Positions 6,320-10,841 of a stretch of 10,932 bases of DNA are shown piece by piece (the first letter of the stretch is position 1; each line of letters begins with the position of its first letter). Origin of the DNA: Candidatus Pacearchaeota archaeon. GTDB lineage: Archaea > Nanoarchaeota > Nanoarchaeia > Pacearchaeales > GW2011-AR1. The DNA lies in NCBI GenBank assembly GCA_002690445.1, contig NZER01000112.1, positions 1 to 10,932 of the forward strand, written 5' to 3'. The translations under genes were made by a program, and so were the position numbers. The notes under the pieces were generated by a model. The model was not told the origin of the DNA. It worked only from the letters and a program-made list of their open reading frames with translations, and made no database searches.

Positions 6320-6724
6320 TTACTCACCTACTATCTTTTCAACTGATAACGCTGATGCTATAAATACACTCATATGTATTATCGTCCAACCAATAGCCTT
6401 GCTTACATTACTACCAAAAGTTCTTCCAAAAATCACAATATCAGGTGCTCTGTACCCAATTGGAAAGTTGTTAAATAACTCAAACAATCTATAATATATA
6501 GTAAATATCACCATGAATATAGCCGCGAATCCAACTACTCGTAAAAAGGTTATCTCCTGTCCAAACATTATATACATTAATATGTACACAACCAACACTT
6601 TAACTACAAAATAAAACCATGTCTCAAACGGATGCGTATAAAATGCATGTATAAGTGCATCTATTAATAATACACCTAACGTAGCCAATATACTTTTCAC
6701 AAATCTTTCCATATCTTGTACCAT
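6320..6724 (-). CDS. Four-helix membrane protein A (copy 1)
   Basis: The 134-residue protein has hydrophobic segments at about residues 10-28, 35-56, 60-86 and 108-130. The loop between helices 3 and 4 carries FPIGYRAPD and FGRTFGSN. It is a close paralogue of 7342-7746: long stretches around FETWFYFVVK and GQEITFLRVVGFAAIFM are identical, and most DNA differences there are synonymous, so the protein is under selection. No family is recognised. There is no ribosome site before the ATG; the preceding gene stops one base earlier, so translation appears coupled. Confidence 0.8.
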   Translation of the reverse strand: MVQDMERFVKSILATLGVLLIDALIHAFYTHPFETWFYFVVKVLVVYILMYIMFGQEITFLRVVGFAAIFMVIFTIYYRLFELFNNFPIGYRAPDIVIFGRTFGSNVSKAIGWTIIHMSVFIASALSVEKIVGE

Positions 6725-6725
6725 T

Positions 6726-6911
6726 TTATCTTGGTGAAGGAGTTACTCCAAATCTTTGTCTATATTGTAAAATCCATTCTCTTAAAACTCCTCTCAATCG
6801 AGTTGTTTCTCTATTTGGTCCTCCCGGACTTCTCATTCGTATCTCTGCTCTTAAATCATTTATTCTATTTCTGAACTCTGTCCTATTTAACATGTCATTT
6901 GTACGTGCCAT
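6726..6911 (-). CDS. MARTNDML-family basic helical protein C (copy 2)
   Basis: This 61-residue paralogue of 3447-3683 begins MARTNDMLNR and ends shortly after RFGVTPSPR. I chose the ATG at 6911 and not the in-frame GTG at 6923, because that GTG lies inside the GGAGGTG ribosome site and the paralogue starts at the same MARTND. The protein is rich in Arg with no cysteines and no membrane segment. It occupies the cassette position between B and A, where the other unit has different genes. Confidence 0.78.
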   Translation of the reverse strand: MARTNDMLNRTEFRNRINDLRAEIRMRSPGGPNRETTRLRGVLREWILQYRQRFGVTPSPR

Positions 6912-6912
6912 T

Positions 6913-7134
6913 CTACTTTCCACCTCCTATAAATCCTTTTCTCCAACTAAAATATAATGCTGTTAAAAACAAAAATACTATACCAATCAAAACGTGTGTT
7001 GAATGTTGAAATCCTATATCAAAAAATAACCAATCTAAGGCAAAACCTTTTTGGTGTACAACATGTGGTAAAAACGTATATATCAAACCATACAATCCGA
7101 ATATGTATATTATTACCCAATCATACCACTCCAA
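6913..7134 (-). CDS. Membrane protein B (copy 1), 5' end remade by recombination
   Basis: The frame of 73 residues starts at a TTG (7134) within MEWYDW. Hydrophobic segments lie at about 5-22 and 46-64. Two HxxH motifs (His24/His27 in LPHVVH, His44/His47 in QHSTH) and the tail SWRKGFIGG match the paralogue at 8167-8406. No ribosome site precedes the TTG, and the normal upstream part is replaced by the start of gene D (7121-7162). Translation may therefore depend on re-initiation after that 13-codon leader, or the copy may be poorly expressed. The frame itself is intact. Confidence 0.65.
   Translation of the reverse strand: MEWYDWVIIYIFGLYGLIYTFLPHVVHQKGFALDWLFFDIGFQHSTHVLIGIVFLFLTALYFSWRKGFIGGGK
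6921..6927 (-). promoter_or_regulatory. Ribosome binding site deciding start of C
   Basis: Minus-strand GGAGGTG lies 9 bases before the ATG at 6911. The GTG inside it is in frame with C but should be read as part of the ribosome site. The site lies within the 3' end of gene B. Confidence 0.75.
6929..7014. repeat. 86-bp direct repeat, copy in B
   Basis: Identical over 86 bases to 8180-8265. It covers the 3' part of B, including the second membrane segment and the SWRKGFIGG tail. Outside it the two B genes differ clearly, so the block looks recently homogenised. Confidence 0.95.
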
Positions 7135-7162
7135 TAATTGTTTTTATAATTGCATTTACCAT
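7121..7162 (-). pseudogene. Truncated start of gene D at duplication joint
   Basis: An ATG at 7162 opens 13 codons (MVNAIIKTIIGVV) ending in TGA. Its first eleven codons match the start of gene D (MVNTIVKTIIGV; 31 of 35 bases identical to 6065-6099). After GGAGT the sequence changes to the beginning of gene B (GGTATGATTGG). It is therefore a broken copy of D joined to B, and may act as a translated leader for B. A GGGTGA ribosome site precedes it. Confidence 0.85.
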
Positions 7163-7168
7163 TTTATT

Positions 7169-7342
7169 TCACCCATGAAACTCAGCGTGCCATGATACTA
7201 CATACACACCTTTTCTTAATTTTGTAACACCCAAAATTCTTATATTTTCACCACCTGATTTTTTTAAATCTTTAATTACTTGACTAATAGCATCATCTTT
7301 ACCATTTGCACGAACTCTAGCATCATCCATAACAGATACCAT
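7169..7342 (-). CDS. Small soluble protein S', 57 aa
   Basis: The ATG at 7342 overlaps the stop of A' (TAATG) and the frame ends with TGA at 7169. The sequence begins MVSVMDDARVRANGKDDA, has a helix (AISQVIKDLKKSG), then strands around NIRILGVTKLRKG and VYVVSWHAEFHG. It matches S (6117-6317) in position after A and in fold order, with weak sequence identity (NG, NI, KLR). The function is unknown. The stop region provides the ribosome site of the D remnant that follows. Confidence 0.72.
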   Translation of the reverse strand: MVSVMDDARVRANGKDDAISQVIKDLKKSGGENIRILGVTKLRKGVYVVSWHAEFHG

Positions 7343-7746
7343 TAATTATCACCTACTATCTTTTCTACTGTTAACGACGATATTATAAATGCACCCATAT
7401 GTATTATTGTCCAACCAATAGCTTTACTCACATTACTATTAAAAGTCCTTCCAAACAATATAATATCAGGTGCTCTGTAACCTACTGGTAAACTACCAAG
7501 TAACTCAAAAAATCTATAATAAAGACTGAAAAAAATCATAAATATTGCAGCGAATCCAACAACTCTCAAAAAAGTTATCTCCTGTCCAAACATTATATAC
7601 ATTAATATGTACACAACTAACACTTTAACTACAAAATAAAACCACGTCTCAAATGGTTGAGTATAAAATGCGTGCACAATACCATCCAATAACAGTACAC
7701 CTAACGTAGCCAATATACTTTTTACAAGTCTCTCTGCATCTATCAT
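7342..7746 (-). CDS. Four-helix membrane protein A' (copy 2)
   Basis: This 134-residue paralogue of 6320-6724 has the same four hydrophobic segments and the same loop motifs (GYRAPDI, FGRTF, SNVSKAIGWTIIH). The largest differences are at the N-terminus (MIDAERLV) and around FELLGSLPV. Selection for protein sequence is visible because differences cluster at third codon positions in the conserved middle. The ATG overlaps the stop of the 56-residue gene (ATGA) and has no own ribosome site. Its partner is probably membrane protein B, since the two genes are duplicated together. Confidence 0.8.
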   Translation of the reverse strand: MIDAERLVKSILATLGVLLLDGIVHAFYTQPFETWFYFVVKVLVVYILMYIMFGQEITFLRVVGFAAIFMIFFSLYYRFFELLGSLPVGYRAPDIILFGRTFNSNVSKAIGWTIIHMGAFIISSLTVEKIVGDN

Positions 7747-7913
7747 CTTGAAATATGTTCAATAACACTATCCTTTTCTTTCTCACTTAACTGTCGTAAA
7801 CCTTTTGTAGCTTGTACATATAACGGACCATGTCCTCTTTTAATAGTTCTAGGAGACGCCCAAACAGGTCTACCCTTATACTCTCCAACTATTTCTAAAG
7901 TATTTCCAACCAT
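7743..7913 (-). CDS. Small soluble protein, 56 aa, possible stand-alone YKG-type module
   Basis: The ATG at 7913 follows GGAGGTAGGTGAAG, a strong ribosome site formed by the copied tail of a B gene. The frame begins MVGNTLEIVGEYKGRPVWA and ends HISR before a TGA that overlaps the start of A'. The segment EYKG followed by a strand, then a basic RGHGPLYV segment and a terminal helix (SEKEKDSVIEH), loosely resembles the N-terminal YKG modules of the two large proteins at the left. The resemblance is weak, and the function is unknown. Confidence 0.68.
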   Translation of the reverse strand: MVGNTLEIVGEYKGRPVWASPRTIKRGHGPLYVQATKGLRQLSEKEKDSVIEHISR

Positions 7914-7915
7914 CT

Positions 7916-8017
7916 TCACCTACCTCCGATAAATCCTTTTCCAGCATCTCTATAACCTTACATAAAACCTTCTTCTATAGGTGTTATTATTCCATCATCC
8001 AATAAACCATTATCTTC
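7916..8017 (-). pseudogene. Degenerate copy of the 47-aa gene fused to a B-gene tail
   Basis: Read in frame from 8017, the codons give EDNGLLDDGIITPIEEGFM, a TAA at 7958-7960 and GYRDAG. They match EDNVLLENGEITPEEEGFM-Q-GYRNAG of the intact gene at 8718-8861. The start is missing (a TAA lies just upstream in frame) and Gln has become a stop. From 7941 leftward the sequence is the tail of a B gene (KGFIGG). It is a dead fragment at a recombination joint whose end now supplies the next gene's ribosome site. Confidence 0.85.
7923..7941. repeat. 19-bp copied B-gene tail carrying GGAGG
   Basis: Plus-strand cctccgataaatccttttc is identical to 8174-8192, and nearly identical (one mismatch) to 6923-6941. 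In all three places it precedes the start of a different small gene and provides the GGAGG ribosome site. Confidence 0.9.
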
Positions 8018-8165
8018 TTATATAACCATCTAAAACATAATTATCTTTTTCTAATATACTTTTCACTTCTTTCAGATTATTTGCAATTATTACATTTCTC
8101 ATTAATTTACCTTCCTTATCACCCTTATTACGAAAAAATACTTCATACTCATAACTTCTTGGCAT
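8010..8165 (-). CDS. Tiny beta-hairpin/helix protein, 51 aa
   Basis: The ATG at 8165 lies one base after the TAA of B', with GGAGGG in the B' tail as ribosome site. The sequence begins MPRSYEYEVFFRNKGDKEGK, has a second strand (MRNVIIAN), a helix (NLKEVKSILEKD) and ends VLDGYIRR before TAA. The layout of two strands then a helix matches the other tiny proteins (4061-4201, 10473-10640). It occupies the cassette position behind B', where the other unit carries gene C. Confidence 0.72.
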   Translation of the reverse strand: MPRSYEYEVFFRNKGDKEGKLMRNVIIANNLKEVKSILEKDNYVLDGYIRR

Positions 8166-8166
8166 C

Positions 8167-8406
8167 TTACTTCCCTCCGATAAATCCTTTTCTCCAACTA
8201 AAATATAATGCTGTTAAAAACAAAAATACTATACCAATCAAAACGTGTGTTGAATGTTGAAATCCCGTTTCAAATAATAACCAATCAACAGCAAAACCTT
8301 TAACGTGTAATGAATGTGGTAAAAACGTATATACTACTCCATACGCACCAAGTAAGTATAATAATATCCAATCATACCATTCCATATCACTGTTATTGTA
8401 AACCAT
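8167..8406 (-). CDS. Membrane protein B' (copy 2)
   Basis: The frame has 79 residues from the ATG at 8406; an alternative ATG at 8385 begins exactly at the conserved MEWYDW. Two hydrophobic segments lie at about 12-29 and 53-71. LPHSLH and QHSTH give two HxxH motifs, conserved with 6913-7134, which could bind a metal or haem, although nothing proves it. The tail SWRKGFIGGK is shared. The start region is intact, unlike copy 1. The stop of the 99-residue gene lies upstream, with only a weak GAG ribosome site. Confidence 0.78.
   Translation of the reverse strand: MVYNNSDMEWYDWILLYLLGAYGVVYTFLPHSLHVKGFAVDWLLFETGFQHSTHVLIGIVFLFLTALYFSWRKGFIGGK
8180..8265. repeat. 86-bp direct repeat, copy in B'
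   Basis: Identical over 86 bases to 6929-7014; see that entry. Both copies encode the C-terminal half of membrane protein B. Confidence 0.95.
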
Positions 8407-8415
8407 TTTTACAAC

Positions 8416-8715
8416 TCAAAATAAATTTTGATATACTTCTTCACTTATATAAGCAAACTCGCCTTGTACAAAACCATTAGCAGATTCTGATGAAAATCTA
8501 TTATGAACTATAACAGCTATCGGCGTTATAGTAGTATATTTTCCTGGTAAAGGTCTATTAATAGTTTCTTTACCAGTTTCTACCCAATGATTAATTAAAC
8601 TTGAACCAGTTTTTGTTTCAAAATCATTCAAACTATCAAATCCCATAACTTTAGCAACACTTTCAGCTTGTTCTCTGGTATTTATCTTTCTTAATTCGAT
8701 GTATTGTTTAACCAT
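8416..8715 (-). CDS. Soluble protein, 99 aa, unknown
   Basis: I do not recognise this protein. The N-terminal half is helical (KINTREQAESVAKVMGFDSLNDF has the look of a short helix pair), with the motif GSSLINHWVETGKE. The C-terminal half is strand-rich with TTITPIAVIVHNRF and GFVQGEFAYIS. It has no cysteines and no membrane segment. A GAGGTG site lies in the end of the preceding gene, 8 bases before the ATG, so the two are coupled. Confidence 0.72.
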   Translation of the reverse strand: MVKQYIELRKINTREQAESVAKVMGFDSLNDFETKTGSSLINHWVETGKETINRPLPGKYTTITPIAVIVHNRFSSESANGFVQGEFAYISEEVYQNLF

Positions 8716-8717
8716 TT

Positions 8718-8861
8718 TTAAAACACCTCATCATTACGATTACCAGCATTTCTGTAACCTTGCATAAAACCTTCCTCTTCTGGTGTTATTTCACCATTCT
8801 CTAGTAAAACGTTATCTTCACTATATACATCATCATCAAACATTTCTGGTTGTTCATGCAT
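8718..8861 (-). CDS. Small acidic protein, 47 aa, with TPEEEGFMQGY motif
   Basis: The ATG at 8861 has GAGGTG 6 bases upstream and overlapping the preceding stop. The protein is strongly acidic (MHEQPEMFDDDVYSEDN), followed by ITPEEEGFMQGYRNAG. From memory, the ITPEEEGF-x-x-GY pattern occurs in small uncharacterised proteins of DPANN archaea and could mark a family; this is not verified. A degenerate copy lies at 7916-8017. It is encoded just before the 99-residue gene and after a two-helix membrane protein. Confidence 0.72.
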   Translation of the reverse strand: MHEQPEMFDDDVYSEDNVLLENGEITPEEEGFMQGYRNAGNRNDEVF

Positions 8862-8871
8862 TGTGTTCACC

Positions 8872-9072
8872 TCAATCGCCATCGTAAAACTTTAACCAAA
8901 ATAACAATCCTACTAATGGTAATGTTGTAACCAATTCTAAACCATACCATCCTAGTATACCATATGATACAGTTTCTCTTGCTATATTAAACATCTCAAA
9001 TAATATCATTCTTAAAGTTAAATAAAACGGTATTCCAACAAGGATTATTAACCACTCAATACTTTTATCCAT
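8872..9072 (-). CDS. Two-helix membrane protein, 66 aa
   Basis: Hydrophobic segments lie at about residues 6-26 and 44-61. An Arg sits in the first (LTLRMILFEM) and the second ends WLKFYDGD. The loop contains IARETVSYGILGWYG. AGGAG precedes the ATG, which lies just after the stop of the four-helix gene. The stop TGA overlaps the ribosome site of the 47-residue gene. No family is recognised; it is one of a run of three membrane genes (9704-8872). Confidence 0.72.
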   Translation of the reverse strand: MDKSIEWLIILVGIPFYLTLRMILFEMFNIARETVSYGILGWYGLELVTTLPLVGLLFWLKFYDGD

Positions 9073-9073
9073 T

Positions 9074-9472
9074 TTATTGTGCTCCTAATTGTCTTTTTAA
9101 TATCGAACCAAGATTCCAAAAACTTATCTTACCGAACATAAGTGCAATAAATAACACCCCAAAACTACCTAACAACACACCCTTTCTTAACTTACTCACA
9201 TCTAATACACTGAAATCCCAAATATTACTCATAATAGCAAAGACCGCTAACCCTATAACAACTGTCTCAGTGACAACATGACCTATTGAAAATATAACAA
9301 ACACCAAAAGTAATCCTACACTCAAAAAATCTCTATATGGGTAATCGAACATAGATGAAAATATGGGAAGGTTGTGGTTTACAATAAGTGCAAACATAGC
9401 TGATAGCATTACAATAAACTTTGTTTTAGCTTCCAATGGTAAACCTTCAACAAAAACTGTGTCATCACCCAC
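9074..9472 (-). CDS. Four-helix membrane protein, 132 aa, GTG start
   Basis: Hydrophobic segments lie at about residues 18-35, 49-66, 68-84 and 97-116, and the C-terminus is basic (SILKRQLGAQ). The GTG at 9472 is the likely start because GAGGTGA lies at an ideal distance upstream; the first in-frame ATG is 21 codons later and would remove part of the first helix. It overlaps the preceding gene by 8 bases. I recognise no family. A four-helix virion or channel protein is possible. Confidence 0.7.
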   Translation of the reverse strand: MGDDTVFVEGLPLEAKTKFIVMLSAMFALIVNHNLPIFSSMFDYPYRDFLSVGLLLVFVIFSIGHVVTETVVIGLAVFAIMSNIWDFSVLDVSKLRKGVLLGSFGVLFIALMFGKISFWNLGSILKRQLGAQ

Positions 9473-9704
9473 TTTTAATCACCTCTTCATAAGTCATAAC
9501 TGTATCAGTATCACTATGATGGTCTATTTTTTTTTCAAACTTAAAATACAAGTACACTAATATTAATGTATTTGGAATAATAAAACTAACAAACCCTATT
9601 ATTGTACTATACGTTTTCGCCAAATGTAAAGGTAATAGTGGATAGAGTATTACAAATAATAATAACACTACCAACTCCCCAAACTGTCTATTTGAAAGTC
9701 CCAT
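9465..9704 (-). CDS. Two-helix membrane protein, 79 aa, with acidic/His tail
   Basis: Two hydrophobic segments at about residues 9-26 and 32-54 are joined by HLAKTYSTI. They are followed by a soluble tail with KFEKKIDHHSDTDTVMTYEE. The cytoplasmic tail is hydrophilic and could bind a partner. GGAAGG precedes the ATG. The codons for the last residues carry the GAGGTGA ribosome site of the next gene. No family is recognised. Confidence 0.72.
   Translation of the reverse strand: MGLSNRQFGELVVLLLFVILYPLLPLHLAKTYSTIIGFVSFIIPNTLILVYLYFKFEKKIDHHSDTDTVMTYEEVIKSG
9479..9485 (-). promoter_or_regulatory. Ribosome binding site inside coding sequence for GTG start
   Basis: Minus-strand GAGGTGA lies 6 bases before GTG 9472 and within the last codons of the upstream membrane gene. 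It supports the unusual GTG start. Confidence 0.75.
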
Positions 9705-9706
9705 TT

Positions 9707-9937
9707 TTACCTTCCCTTCCTTGGTAAAGGTTGACCAAAACCACTTCCAAGTTCTCTTAACTTCTGTTCATATAATATTCTACACTCATCACACATACCT
9801 AACATGTTAAGTCTTTTTGTGAGTTTACCACAATCTTCACAACGCTTTACTCTATTTTCTTTACTACCAAATTGTCGACCAGTTGTTAGGTCTTGATTTC
9901 TTAAAAATCTTCTATTTGTCTCTTCTTGACTTACCAT
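9707..9937 (-). CDS. Small four-cysteine zinc-finger protein, 76 aa
   Basis: The centre holds CEDC (33-36) and CDEC (49-52), with a basic 12-residue loop between, the spacing of a treble-clef or small zinc ribbon. The N-terminus is charged (SQEETNRRFLRNQDL) and the C-terminus is basic (GSGFGQPLPRKGR). This looks like a DNA-, RNA- or protein-binding adaptor, but the partner is unknown. The TAA of the preceding gene is followed directly by this ATG, with AGAGTG upstream. Confidence 0.78.
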   Translation of the reverse strand: MVSQEETNRRFLRNQDLTTGRQFGSKENRVKRCEDCGKLTKRLNMLGMCDECRILYEQKLRELGSGFGQPLPRKGR

Positions 9938-10222
9938 TTATTGCACTCTCACATCCGCACTAATCCCATTTCCTGAAAGAAAGCTTGAAATCCTTCCAGC
10001 CAATCTAGTTTGTTCATCTTTCATCGTTGATACCATTTTTCCACTTTCATTAATTCGAAATAAAGTGATAGTTAAACTTCTAGCACCTATCCTTGACTTA
10101 GTAGTAAATCCTCCATTAGTATCACTTCTAACTCTTCTACTTACCATATCACCTAACTGTGACAACTTTGTCGAATCATAATCAACTCCAGGTTTTTTCA
10201 GATTACTTATCATAATTACCAT
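9938..10222 (-). CDS. Small soluble protein, 94 aa, with two related segments
   Basis: I use the ATG at 10222 because the in-frame GTG at 10231 lies within GAGGTG. The N-terminal part (MVIMISNLKK, then YDSTKLSQLGDMVSRRVRS) resembles the start and middle of the 47-residue protein at 10677-10820. The C-terminal part (DEQTRLAGRIS, then ISADVRVQ) resembles that protein's DERRLANMIS and IIKVE segments. So it may hold an expanded or duplicated version of the same fold, with a Gly/Arg-rich insert (GGFTTKSRIGARSLTITLF). Both genes follow an identical repeat. The function is unknown. Confidence 0.75.
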   Translation of the reverse strand: MVIMISNLKKPGVDYDSTKLSQLGDMVSRRVRSDTNGGFTTKSRIGARSLTITLFRINESGKMVSTMKDEQTRLAGRISSFLSGNGISADVRVQ

Positions 10223-10228
10223 TTTCTT

Positions 10229-10234
10229 CACCTC
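10229..10234 (-). promoter_or_regulatory. Ribosome binding site deciding start at 10222
   Basis: Minus-strand GAGGTG sits 6 bases before ATG 10222. The GTG within it is in frame but is better read as part of the ribosome site. Confidence 0.75.
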
Positions 10235-10238
10235 TGAA

Positions 10239-10329
10239 TTATTCTACATTTTTACCTTGCTAAAACAGCTTTAGTAATAACTTCTCCTTCATGATATAAT
10301 CTTACTTGTTCATTTCCTATTTTTATAGC
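10239..10329. repeat. 91-bp perfect direct repeat, copy 1
   Basis: Identical to 10842-10932 (offset 603). It contains the last 25 codons of the 56-residue protein, its TAA and a short tail up to the next gene's ribosome site. The right copy reaches the window edge, so the true length is unknown. Confidence 0.97.
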
Positions 10330-10422
10330 TTGTTTACTATTCTGAGCCCTTACTGTAAAAGATGGTTCCGAAACATCTTCCGGTCTTCCTCTTCTTCTTG
10401 TCCATATCCAATAATCATTCAT
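10252..10422 (-). CDS. Tiny basic protein, 56 aa
   Basis: The ATG at 10422 has AGAGGT upstream and the frame ends with TAA at 10252. It begins MNDYWIWTRRRGRPEDV, a basic aromatic hairpin, then SFTVRAQNSKQAIKIGN, a strand followed by a helix, and ends VITKAVLAR. The pattern V-x-A-x-(N/D)-S-x-x-A before the helix is shared with 10473-10640. Its 3' half is duplicated exactly at the right edge. The Arg-rich N-terminus may bind nucleic acid; this is inference. Confidence 0.72.
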   Translation of the reverse strand: MNDYWIWTRRRGRPEDVSEPSFTVRAQNSKQAIKIGNEQVRLYHEGEVITKAVLAR

Positions 10423-10424
10423 TT

Positions 10425-10466
10425 TTAACCTCTTGTTACGTGATGTGTTTGACTTATCTTTACCAT
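10425..10466 (-). CDS. Possible 13-codon mini-ORF
   Basis: The ATG at 10466 follows a strong GAGGTGA site formed by the end of the preceding gene. It encodes MVKISQTHHVTRG and then TAA. The ribosome site of the next gene (AGAGGT) lies in its last codons, so it may simply be a translated spacer that couples two genes, or the remnant of a lost gene. It is too short to be sure. Confidence 0.35.
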   Translation of the reverse strand: MVKISQTHHVTRG

Positions 10467-10472
10467 CTTAAA

Positions 10473-10640
10473 TCACCTCGTTCTTTTTGCTCTGTAATAT
10501 AACCTACTAGCATCAATATCTTGATTCCTTTGAAATATTTTCTTAGCTTTTTTCTTAGCATCTTCACTATCTTTAGCTACAACATCAGCTTCACCTATCA
10601 AATCACCGTCATACCAACCCGATACTGTGTATTTAAACAT
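10473..10640 (-). CDS. Tiny beta-hairpin/helix protein, 55 aa
   Basis: The ATG at 10640 has GGAGGTGAG upstream. The protein begins MFKYTVSGWYDGDLIGEADV, two strands with a turn, then a helix with AKDSEDAKKKAKKIF, and ends in a basic tail (YYRAKRTR). The strand, strand, helix order and the A-x-D-S-x-x-A motif link it to the other tiny proteins here. Its first codons are duplicated 35 bases upstream, out of frame. The stop overlaps the ribosome site of the mini-ORF. Confidence 0.74.
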   Translation of the reverse strand: MFKYTVSGWYDGDLIGEADVVAKDSEDAKKKAKKIFQRNQDIDASRLYYRAKRTR

Positions 10641-10675
10641 TTTAACTCACCTCCTGATACTGTGTATTTAAACAT
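10598..10675 (-). other. Out-of-frame decoy ORF from duplicated gene start
   Basis: A second ATG at 10675 starts MFKYTVSGG, then shifts into a different frame that overlaps the real gene and ends with TGA at 10598 (25 codons). It comes from a 35-bp duplication and has no good ribosome site. I do not count it as a gene, but it could affect translation of the gene downstream. Confidence 0.6.
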
Positions 10676-10679
10676 TTTA
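10621..10679. repeat. Short tandem duplication (24 bp matched, 35-bp period)
   Basis: Two copies of gatactgtgtatttaaacat plus ttta lie at 10621-10644 and 10656-10679. They contain the start codon and first codons of the 55-residue gene. The sequence between them carries the GGAGGTGAG ribosome site. Confidence 0.97.
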
Positions 10680-10820
10680 TTCCACTTTTATAATAGATAC
10701 AAAACCTTGAGCACGTATAGCATCTGATATCATATTAGCAAGTCTTCTCTCATCCTCTCTCGTTATGTACTCTCTGGGAAACTTTGCCGCTGTTTTTATA
10801 CGTGTTATATGTATTGCCAT
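10677..10820 (-). CDS. Small soluble protein, 47 aa, RLAxMIS type
   Basis: The ATG at 10820 has GGAGGTGAG 7 bases upstream, one of the best ribosome sites in the window, and the frame ends with TAA at 10677. It begins MAIHITRIKTAAKFPREY, has a helix with EDERRLANMISDAIR and ends in a strand (SIIKVE). It resembles parts of the 94-residue protein at 9938-10222, and both genes come directly after a copy of the 91-bp repeat, so the gene pair was probably duplicated. The function is unknown. Confidence 0.74.
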   Translation of the reverse strand: MAIHITRIKTAAKFPREYITREDERRLANMISDAIRAQGFVSIIKVE

Positions 10821-10841
10821 CTTAAAACTCACCTCCTTCAG

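Noticed and set aside
7958..7960. Stop codon reassignment (TAA read as Gln) in the 7916-8017 frame
   Set aside because: TAA serves as a normal stop in many genes of the window, and the fragment also lacks a start, so a pseudogene explains it better.
10521..10727. Plus-strand frame of 68 codons
   Set aside because: Antisense to two small genes that have good ribosome sites; no upstream site for itself.
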